Of a stretch of 64,000 nucleotides of DNA, positions 52,794 to 61,728 are shown piece after piece. The stretch is from Plutella xylostella (lineage: Eukaryota > Arthropoda > Insecta > Lepidoptera > Plutellidae), in assembly GCF_932276165.1 (NCBI RefSeq), contig NC_063991.1:3153001-3217000 (forward strand), in the 5' to 3' direction. The translations under genes and the position numbers were made by a program. The notes beneath the pieces are model-generated. The model did not search any database. It had not been told where the DNA came from and saw nothing but the letters and a program-made list of their open reading frames with translations. Position 1 is the first letter of the stretch. Every line of letters begins with the position of its first letter.

Positions 52794-54961
52794 TCACACG
52801 AACTTGTTCTTCACATGCGGCGCCCGTCGCCTCTTGAAGTTGCCCATGCTCCTCAGTATCTGTGTGTTCTCGTCCTCCAGCTCCCTGTCAGCGCCGGACA
52901 CTCCGGGGATCTGGCTCCACAGCTTCAGCTTGCCCGGCAGGTAGATCAGGCCTAGTAGGGTTATTACTGGAAGAGGGGTTGGAATTGTTAGTATTGGTCT
53001 TCTATGTTTTCTATTGTGCGATATCTATGTACCTATGTGTATAATGTATAATGTACGCGAAAGATTGCATGGTATACAGGCTGTTCGAAAAGTGGTATCT
53101 TTGGGCTTATTATACCAGTTTGGCAACATCCTGTACGTTGGTAGCGATTCTATAGACATTAAAAGTTAAAATTTCAAAATCAAGCTTTTACGTTTTGACA
53201 TTGTTAAATTTAAATTAAAAAAATCGATGAATTAAATTAATTTTAAGGTAGGTTGTTTACATTACTACCATTTTCTAGTGCATTTTTTTTTCTTCTTTCA
53301 GAAATCATTGGTTGCATTAACTTACTTAGAACTTCCTAAGATTATTAATACAGTACTCACTATTGAGCACACACGGAAACACCACGTAGAAGGTGAGCGC
53401 GGTGGAGCGGTAGTAGAACGCCTCGGAGCAGTATAGTACAATGCTCAGCGTCAGCGACCAGTAGCCCAGCGACACCACACTGGGGGGTGGGTATGAAGTG
53501 TTTGTTAATAAATAAAAAGTAAGTATGTTTTTAGATTAGTAAAAAAATAATATAAGTAGTTTAATTTAGTATATTTATAGCTTCAATTCAATATAATCAA
53601 CAAGTACAAGTTAAGAGCAGAGAAACTTGACCCCCCTCTGAAACATTGTTATTGTTACTATGAGATGGGGGTCAGGTTTTTCTGCACATGACCATACTAG
53701 CTGGGAATAACCATTTTTTTTTTGTTAATACTATTAGCATCTACAAATGCATAACTTAATGCTGTAATTAGATCTAACTAGTGTCTACAAGTTCATTTGA
53801 TTTCTAGGTACTAGGTATTATTAGGACAAAGGTTTTAAAAGTTGGAATTATCATGAGGAAGCAGTAGATTTACCTAGTTTTGTGAAAAACACTTAAAACA
53901 GAAGTTACTAGTTAATATTCTGTGACAGAGGTATATTTTTTGGCAGTGCAGCCATGTTCATAAAACGCTTCTGGAAGGTACATCATCATCATCATCAGCC
54001 AATAATCATCCACTGCTGGACATAGGCCTCTCCCAAGGAGCGCCACAACACTCGGTCCTCGGCCTTCCTCATCCAACCACTACCCGCCACCCGCCTAAGG
54101 TCGTCAGTCCAGCGGGCAGGAGGGCGTCCCACGCTGCGTTTGCCTGTTCGTGGTCTCCACTCGAGAACTCGTCTACCCCAACAGTTATCCCTTCTGGAAG
54201 GTACAGTAGCACACTCACGGTCTATAGTGTATGTAGAGAGTGCAGTGGATCAGCGCCAGCGCCTTCAGCGTACAGTACATGCCGAGCATGCGGGTCATCG
54301 TGAAGTCTGAAATAGATAGCAGTTGACAGATATAAAAAAAATCAATATGATATAGGTATTTAAATGAAAAATGCATTAACAATCCTCCAGTAATAGCACT
54401 TTTTTACTAAGTATGTTTACATGATTTTGTTGTGGTATTTGACAGTGCTAAACTCTGTTTTATGTGCCTAGTTTTAGAGGTAAGACTGTATAAGTATACA
54501 GTGATATTACTCTAACAGATCCATAGATTATTAGTCCAATTAGCCCCACTTGCACAAACATATTAAATCTAGATTTAGTGTTAAATCTCGATTTAGTGTA
54601 AAATTTTATATGGATTGACATTTCTTAAATCGAGATTTGACACTAAATCTAGATTTAAATGTTTCTGCAAGTGGCCCTTAATTACATATATTAAAATTAT
54701 TGTGTAGAGAAACACAAAACAATTGAGAGTCTAGCAGAAAAGCTTTGAAAGTTTGTAAAATTATGACTGAAAGTCGTCCCAATCTATTTTAAGAAGCAAT
54801 TTAAATAAAACAAAACACTTACCATCTAAGCTATCGCTGTCGGCGTGCGTCAAAAACGATCTAGCCTCGATATACGACCGGCCGGCCGTCCCCAAATCCA
54901 TAAAAGCGACAAATGCTATCCACCCTCGGAAAGCGTACAAAACTTTGTTTTGCACAGCCAT
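52794..54961 (-). CDS. ERG28: ERG28 homologue (ergosterol biosynthetic protein 28)
   Basis: Four exons on the minus strand: 54823-54961, 54219-54306, 53361-53479, 52794-52966, giving 172 residues with consistent phases. Order of features: YAFRGWIAFVAFMDLGTAGR (first membrane segment), FTMTRMLGMYCTLKALALIH, VVSLGYWSLTLSIVLYCSEAF (as ALGHFLSELFVYG in human), FYVVFPCVLNIITLLGLIYL, then a cytosolic basic tail NFKRRRAPHVKNKFV. In fungi ERG28 tethers C-4 demethylation enzymes at the ER. Insects cannot make sterols, so its role here must differ. A LINE remnant and MITEs occupy introns 1-2. Confidence 0.88.
53610..53700. mobile_element. Short palindromic MITE (CAGAGAAACCTGACC family), copy 2
   Basis: AGCAGAGAAACTTGACCCCC is mirrored by GGGGGTCAGGTTTTTCTGC. 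Confidence 0.7.
53975..54190 (-). mobile_element. LINE 3'-end remnant, minus
   Basis: It starts with a (CAT)n tail, then on the minus strand GGGAGAGGCCTATGTCCAGC and further upstream GCGTGGGACGCCCTCC. Same family as 35545-35760. It lies in ERG28 intron 2, about 30 bp from exon 2. Confidence 0.8.
54541..54679. mobile_element. MITE (AGGGCCACTTGCAC family), copy 3
   Basis: AGCCCCACTTGCACAAACAT is mirrored by GTTTCTGCAAGTGGCCCTTA, with the same core as 47236-47374. It is in ERG28 intron 1. Confidence 0.88.
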
Positions 54962-55548
54962 AATTACTCACAACTTCAACTAAACTGGCCTATAAATCGA
55001 CCCGGCACATCACACAGCTAATACACGGTCTAAATTTAGTGATAGAATGTAAAAAAACATTACAAATAGTACTTCGAAGATTTCACAGAAGGTTTTGTTA
55101 GCATAATTGAATTAGTGTGTGTGTTTTCTGTTTGGGTCCGACGCGCCGTGGTCACCGAAGCATGGCACTGCGGTATTTTACCTGCATTCAGTTTGTTTTA
55201 CATAAAAATGTAGGGAATTTTCGCATATTTATTTTCGTTTCACAGCGCAGGTGCCGACGAGCTTTAGAGCTTTTGAGGTAAATGTCAAAATGACAGATGT
55301 TTTGACGTTTGGAAAAGAAGCTTTCGTTTTCAAACGTGCTATTGGCGGAAATTCGAACACTATGATTTTACTTTCACCCATGGAAGTAATAAGTACTTTT
55401 TCACCGCGATTCTTTCTGTTCTATGGGAGATTTTCCAGTAGTTCCAAAATCGACCAATAGATGGCATTCGGCCTGTCGTTTTTAGTAGTGAGCTACATTC
55501 TTCTGAGGAAACGGAGATGACAAATGTCACAGACCTACTACAAAACAA

Positions 55549-55827
55549 ATGTTATGTCATTCGGTTTCTCTTGTAGCTACGCGAATGTCTCCGGTGCTGT
55601 GTTTTGTGATAATTTCGACGACTCTGGCTATTCTTTTGGACTTTTGTGACTTCTATACCCGACCGACCTTTGCACTCCCCCTGGACCCTTGCTTGCCATT
55701 ACGATTTACCCCTGCCTGTACTCCGGACCTTGAAACAATCATGGGAAAAGACTATGGATCATGGTCAACTGTACGCCTGAAGGACGAGCTGCGAAAACGC
55801 AAAGCATTTTCCTTGATTTACCTATAA
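55549..55827 (+). pseudogene. Fragment with the start of a SAP-like domain
   Basis: A 92-codon frame whose last third, from an internal ATG at 55741, reads MGKDYGSWSTVRLKDELRKR, the opening helix of SAP DNA-binding domains. It stops before the second helix, so it is a fragment. Nearby AATAAAAT follows the stop. Possibly the 5' end of a transposon-associated gene; identity uncertain. Confidence 0.4.
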
Positions 55828-55925
55828 AATAAAATGCCTCAGGTTTAGTTAAAGATAATAATTATTAAAAAGTTTGTTTTAATTACCTACCTACTGAATG
55901 AGCAAGAATAAGTAAGTAGTATTAC

Positions 55926-56103
55926 CTAAGAGGTAGTCTGATGGTTTGAAGTGGCCGGGGCATATTCTTGAATGCTTTTTTATGTTTAATCCAGGCTTTA
56001 ATTCTTTTAATGCTTCCATCCATTTTGCCCGTCTTGTTTCGTTTTGTGGAATTTTGTGCACCCCCCTTTCTCTACAGTAAGCTACAATACAACACGACGA
56101 CAT
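55926..56103 (-). pseudogene. THAP-domain exon or fragment
   Basis: It starts MSSCCIVAYCRERGVHKIP and carries RRAKWMEALKEL and HSRICPGHFKPSDYLLG. These give the C-x-C ... C-x2-H zinc pattern and the HF-PSDY signature of THAP domains (C5, C10, C and H in ICPGH). A GTAATAC donor follows at 55925, but no next exon was found to the left. Transposases and host regulators both use THAP domains; which this is cannot be told. Confidence 0.55.
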
Positions 56104-57006
56104 ATCTACTATAAATGCTATTCAGAGAGTCGGAAAACTTTAGTTTTGTGGTGTGGGTAGAGAAAACTAAGTACCCACCTACTAATGTCTGCTCTACCAT
56201 AGAGAAATCATTACTTCCAACGTGCCTCAGAATAATTATGATACTTACACACGGCGGTCGCGCCTCGGACATGGACAGAGGATGCAGAAGATCTCAACTA
56301 GTTCACACTTAATATTATGTATAACTACATATAACAGCAATTTATTATTATTAGTTTGCACGTTCTCAACAAATACCAGTTATATTATGCTACGAAATCA
56401 TTTGTATTTGGCAATATTTGCCTAATAGGCAACTTGTAGGCAAACTATTTAATCATAGTATTATTCTGTGGAATAAACATGGATTTTTGTATTGGCTGAA
56501 AGGACTCGAATCCATGCCGGCTATAAAAAAATATGCAGTCCTGTTCAGTATGAAGATTTACTAGCGCCATCTATTGTCGGGTTTTGTCTATGGACGTTGT
56601 CTATGGTTGAAAACCTCCCAAAAAATTATCGTTAACTTAAAATAGTAGTACCTACTTGCATTACATAAGACATAATAAAGAAACAAGCTAAAGGTGCTAA
56701 TCGTTGTTGCGCTTGATAACAAGTAGCAACCCTGAAGACGTAACAAAAATAGGCAAAATAGGGACAAGTAAAAATTCAGAACCCGAATGTTGCTGTTTTA
56801 TTTTCACGATTTCAGAGTTAACTATATCCACCGTGCAAATCGCTCAGTATGATGGGTACATTCATTTACCAACGGGAAGTTCACTAATAAAATTCCACCC
56901 TTCTTAAAATCAACGACAGTAAAGTGTTGTCAGGTAAAACTAAAAAAATGCTTATAAAAAAATATATGCGGAAAATATTAAAGCTTTATTTTTTTCTAGG
57001 ACTACT

Positions 57007-57552
57007 TAGGGCGAATTCGTCCAAACATCACCTTACACGAGAATAACTATACCGGAATAAAATTTATACGCGAGTAAATATCTGGGATAAGTACATTTGC
57101 ATTCTACCAAGTTATACCATGTTTAATTGAATGAACGAGGAACGAAACTGTAGGGCAACTAAAATAAAAATGGATGCGTTTTCAAAGCATGCAATAGAAA
57201 TGACATCCCAACTTAGATTGAATGGATTATAATAGTATGAAATTGTTTATGATTTAATTTTTTAGTCGCTGTTGTTATTCTGAGAATTTGCCTTTTGTTT
57301 ATGTTTTGACAGATGTGTTTATATGTCATAATATGGCGGTTTTCTAATCAGCTGATGTGCCGCCGCCATTACAAAATTACTCTCGGATAAGCTCGTTACA
57401 CGGTCAATTTTGGGGGTATAACTTTTTATTCTTGGGATAAGCTACTTATCTTGGTTTCAGGTTTGGTAGAATGCAAAATCTGCTTACTCGCGAGTAACTG
57501 GTAGTTTACTCTCGAGTAAAAAGTTACTCGACGTTGGTCGAATCTGCCCTTA
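57007..57552. mobile_element. MITE with about 100-bp TIR (AGGGCnGATTCG)
   Basis: TTAGGGCGAATTCGTCCAAA and TGCATTCTACCAAG are mirrored by TTGGTCGAATCTGCCCTTA and TTTGGTAGAATGCA. TACTCGCGAGTAA-type palindromes lie near the right end. Confidence 0.85.
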
Positions 57553-57629
57553 ATATGCAAATATTATATGTCATCCAAGATTTCCTGACTAAAGTTTAAG
57601 ATTTCATAAATAAAATTATAAAATTAAAT

Positions 57630-59447
57630 TTAATCTCTCTTAAATTCAGCATAGTCTATATAACCATCATTGTTTGTATCCCTACGCTTCAGCATTTCCT
57701 CCACCAACACTTCCAAGTCAACATCTCTGTAGACAGTCCCCGTGGCTTCGGTATCTAAAATAAATATTAAATCAAAGTTTTAGTTTGACAAAGGAGTCGT
57801 GGTCATTTTTACCCTCTATGAGGTCTCAAAATACTATTTTGTTTTCGTTAGGAATGGGCAGTCTTGCAAAAATAAGCAAAATAGAAGACGTTCCTATCGT
57901 TTGTTCATTTGACCACGACTCTCTACAAATTTCATCTAAGTACCTACCTAAGCATAGAAGTAGAAAATTCCAATTCCATGTACCTAAGTATATTTTAGTT
58001 ATACTTAAGTCATAACAGCAACATCACATACCAGCATACAGGTTAGTTTAGTAAACCCATTTAACCACAGTGAAATCACAATCACAACACGAATATTTTA
58101 GATCGTTAATGGTACCTACTAATGTGTATCCTAAGAAGTTAAGTAGGTATAATGAGTAATCATGCGTCGAAATACTGTTTTCTTATTGTATAAATGAAGA
58201 ATATTCATTTAACTATTAAGTACGGTCAGGTGCAGAGAAACCTGACCCCCCTACTATAGTAACAATGCTTCTGAGATGGGTCAGGTTTTTCTGCCCCTTA
58301 CTGTACCTACCATTGACTTATATATTACTAGCGTAAGGAAGGACAAGCCCAACCGCTCTAGAAAATAACACCGTCGCGTTGGCCCTAAAATCTCATACTT
58401 AAATCTGTCATAATTTGTATGAACTAGGGCCAACGCGCAGGTGCCATTTTCTTTTGACAAAACGTACTGACGGGCGTATCCTTGCTTTTGAAATCATTGT
58501 TACCTACCCACTAGATTTGAGTGATTGCCCTAAACTCCGTGTAATCTATGAAGCCGTCGTTATTCCTATCGGCTTGTTTAAGCGATCCTTCAATCATTTC
58601 CTCTAAGTCTTTATCTTCATAGACAGTTGTAGCCTCATGATTCTCACCGCCAGGACCTGGCAAACAAACATTTTGAGTGGTAGAAACATGATAGCAAAAT
58701 AATTATGTTAATAATACCTATAGCTTCCATCCAAAGGTTGTCTAGTAGAGATTGCTTTAACCAAGGCGTCTTTATGTACCTACTGATTTTATAAGTTGAT
58801 ACCTATGTTTTTTTTGTTTGCTTTATTTCCTTTTGGTGCTAATTAAGAGTGTAGTATTGTATTGTACCTACATCACCCAGTTTTCATACAAACATTGGAG
58901 CATACGACATGATTGATCACCCAGTATTGAAGCACATGAGGAACACTTTTTTAGTCACGACACGGCACAACAAACACTAAGTAAACATACATACTTTTAG
59001 TAACCCAGAGCACTTTTGCAACAAATACTTGTCCTCCGGTGTAGGTATTTGACGTAGGTAGATAGGTATATACTTAAACATTTCCCCTATATCAACCAAA
59101 CATATTCCAGCAGTCCATTGTTACACATCTTGTTTAGATCTAAATAGAGATTACCATACAAAATGCATTTCAAATGACGTAATTTAAAAGACATAAGATA
59201 AGTAATGTTAAAACATTGTATATTTTACAAAAAAATGCACGATAAGTGTTTTTAACCGATACTTATTGTGGTGGTTTTGATGCGTCCACTTTAGCTTCAG
59301 TTGCTTTGTTAGCTTTGTAGTTACTGTAGGTGAACTCGTAATAGTCGACATAACCATCGTTGTTTACGTCCGTATGAACCAATGCATACTCCATCAAATC
59401 TTCCAGTTGCTTGTCTGTGTAATCCGCGTGATCTTTGTCGTGTTTTC
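57630..59447 (-). CDS. MCFD2: MCFD2-like EF-hand protein: three alternative terminal exons
   Basis: Three minus-strand exons, each opening with an AG acceptor in the same phase (two bases completing a codon) and each ending in its own stop: A 59263-59447 (TDVNNDGYVDYYEF, then a tail ending SKPPQ), B 58511-58656 (ADRNNDGFIDYTEFRAITQI) and C 57630-57754 (RDTNNDGYIDYAEFKRD). Each gives a final canonical EF-hand loop. B and C also share an EATnTVY/EDxDLE leader. The DGYIDYAEF match and terminal position indicate MCFD2, the calcium-binding partner of LMAN1/ERGIC-53 in ER-to-Golgi cargo export. Exons with the signal peptide and first EF-hand must lie right of 59447; none is visible, probably because they lie beyond the retrotransposon. 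Whether all three are used is inference. Confidence 0.75.
58224..58311. mobile_element. Short palindromic MITE (CAGAGAAACCTGACC family), copy 3
   Basis: GTACGGTCAGGTGCAGAGAA and ACCTGACCCCC are mirrored by GGGTCAGGTTTTTCTGC and CTTACTGTAC. It lies between terminal exons B and C. Confidence 0.75.
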
Positions 59448-59806
59448 CTGAAAAACACATATTATTTTCTTCATTTCACCTCATCTTATTGCATAAAATA
59501 TGACATACCTACGTAATATCCCTTACTTACCCGATTATGTGCTAATATAGTTTAATGTGGCAACATAATTTCACAAAGTGGTAATGATTTCCTGTTATGT
59601 AATAATTTGACAGGATAGCCTTAAAATAATTATACCGAATTTTATCCTGTGAAGTGTGTTAAGTTAAGTACTCTATATTGCATCTACACTATATTTTGTC
59701 TGTATTGAATGTATACTCTGTAATCGCATTTACTTCAATATTTACTCACTATTAAACATGTACTCATTCGAGCCGGTCGTTTCCTTTCGAACCTGAGCCC
59801 ATCACA

Positions 59807-59821
59807 TGGCGATCCTGCCAG
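59807..59821 (+). other. Primer-binding site
   Basis: TGGCGATCCTGCCAG begins directly after the ACA end of the LTR. Confidence 0.7.
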
Positions 59822-60027
59822 TGCCAGTCCTAATATGGCTGGTCTGGAGATCAAGTTGCGGTCGCGCGCGTGCAAAGACTAAAGTGCAATACCGGTGAAA
59901 TAATTCCACGTTATAATTATACAGGCTGAGTGTGTCAATATGTGTAACTCAAAAGTGACCCCGAGGGACCCTTCCAGTGACATGGACATTATAACACAAC
60001 TGGGATACTCAAACACATATAATAAAA

Positions 60028-60285
60028 ATGCGCACCCCTTACAAGGACATATATGAACAATTTAATTTACTGTGTATGGGCTATTGTTATTTATTGGGTC
60101 TCGTCCTGCTCTACAAAATTATAACAAAAGTGAACGAGTATATGCTGCAACGAGTCGAGCACATGATGACCATCCAGCAACTTCGAGAGTTCCCGCGAGT
60201 AGCTACGAGCATGGAGCTGGCGAGGCTTCCCCCGCCGCCGCCCTACGCCGCGCCCGCCCCGAGGACCACCACCACCCCAGTGTGA
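60028..60285 (+). CDS. Small ORF upstream of gag with a membrane segment and PPPPPY
   Basis: 85 codons between the primer site and gag. A hydrophobic stretch (LLCMGYCYLLGLVLLYKII, residues 14-32) is followed by an amphipathic part and a proline-rich C-terminus containing LPPPPPYAAPAP. PPxY is the known late-domain motif that recruits Nedd4-type ligases in other retroelements, but its role here is inference. The stop is about 250 bp before the gag ATG. It could be a genuine accessory protein or a chance frame. Confidence 0.45.
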   Translation: MRTPYKDIYEQFNLLCMGYCYLLGLVLLYKIITKVNEYMLQRVEHMMTIQQLREFPRVATSMELARLPPPPPYAAPAPRTTTTPV

Positions 60286-60534
60286 TGAGGAAAGTTAAAA
60301 TCAAGCAAGAACTGTATGTATGAACTTTAATTATTCGCATGTGTTAGGAATGATCCTTAAAGATTTAAAAGTGATTTAATTATATTATTGTCATGTGTAT
60401 CAGTGAGGAATAAGCCTAAGAGTTAAAAGTGGGACTGATAAGAAATAATTTTCTATAATTTTATTTAGCGTATATTTTTAATGACATTTATTTGATTTAT
60501 TAATCGTTATTTACTGTATTAATCGTCTAATATT

Positions 60535-61728
60535 ATGGAAAAATGTTTAGATTCAATTTATAATGAATTAATCGAAATAAGAAAATATTTAATTAAACAA
60601 GGACAAAAAAGATTTAAAGGTGCTATTGCAGAAAATAAACTAAGTGAAGCGAATGAAAAATTATTAGATGCTCATGAAATTTATAAAAATATTTTGAGTT
60701 CGTCAAGTGAGGACGAAATATGTGCTATAACTGTAATTTACAATAAAATAAGGAGTTTATGTTTAGAAATTAACGATCTATGTTCTAAGAGGGAATCGTG
60801 TAGTTTAAGCATTAACTCAACAATCATGGAGAACTTTGATTTAAGAACGGCTAGTTCGTTAATTCCTGTTATGGACGGTAGTGACGACACTACAATAAAG
60901 TTAGTAGAAAGTGTAGAACTATATGAGACCATGTTAAAGGAAGATCATAAAAAGTTATTGATTTCTTTTATCTTGAAAACGCGTCTTACAAAAAACGGAA
61001 AATTAAAATTGAAATCCGAGTACCAAACTGTTAAGGATTTAATCAGTGACATCCATAAATACCTAATTACCAAAAAATCCAGCACGTCATTATTGACGCA
61101 ACTTAATAACATTACGCAAAATAATTTGACGCTACAGCAATATGCTTCGAAAATAGAAGAGATGTTCGTAGACTTGACTATTTCTCAAGCTGACAACAAC
61201 CCAAACAGCTATGAAATTTTACGCCCAATTAACGAAAAGTTGGCCATTAAAAGGTTCGCAGACGGACTTCGAAACAGGCGTTTAGGAACCATTATTACAG
61301 CTCGAAATTACGAGAGCCTTCGCGAGGCGATACGAGCCGCCGAGGACGAGGAGCTGGCGCAGCCGCCCGCCCCGCCTCAGCACGTCATGGCCAGCACCAG
61401 AGGTAGGTCTAATTATAATACCTTTTACAGGGGCAGAACATCGAATTATAGAGGATACCACGGAAATGGAAGCCGCGAATTTTTTCCGCGAAGTCGGGGT
61501 ATTTTTTCTCCGAATCGTGGAAATTACCATGCCGATGGCAACAATTTTTCTAATCGGGGAAATAGGCGAAATTTCCATTATCATAATAATAACTATAACA
61601 GCAACCGTGGCAGAGGCTATCCCCGTCATCAAAACATGTATCCGGTGATAAATGAAGACGAAGCGTCGTCACCATCAACTTCTTCAACTGTACCGCAAAA
61701 TAACGAACATCAGTTTTTTCGTGCCTAA
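60535..61728 (+). CDS. Gag of the second retrotransposon
   Basis: 397 residues. The helical N-terminal half contains a capsid-like region (SSLIPVMDGSD, then LISFILKTRL and RFADGLRNRRLG). The C-terminal 110 residues have no zinc knuckle and instead carry RG/N-rich repeats (RGRSNYN, YRGRTSNYRG, SNRGNRRNF, SNRGRGYPRH) that could bind RNA. This fits gypsy/mdg1-group gag proteins that lack CCHC motifs. It ends with TAA at 61726-61728, overlapping the pol frame by 77 bp. Confidence 0.9.
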   Translation: MEKCLDSIYNELIEIRKYLIKQGQKRFKGAIAENKLSEANEKLLDAHEIYKNILSSSSEDEICAITVIYNKIRSLCLEINDLCSKRESCSLSINSTIMENFDLRTASSLIPVMDGSDDTTIKLVESVELYETMLKEDHKKLLISFILKTRLTKNGKLKLKSEYQTVKDLISDIHKYLITKKSSTSLLTQLNNITQNNLTLQQYASKIEEMFVDLTISQADNNPNSYEILRPINEKLAIKRFADGLRNRRLGTIITARNYESLREAIRAAEDEELAQPPAPPQHVMASTRGRSNYNTFYRGRTSNYRGYHGNGSREFFPRSRGIFSPNRGNYHADGNNFSNRGNRRNFHYHNNNYNSNRGRGYPRHQNMYPVINEDEASSPSTSSTVPQNNEHQFFRA

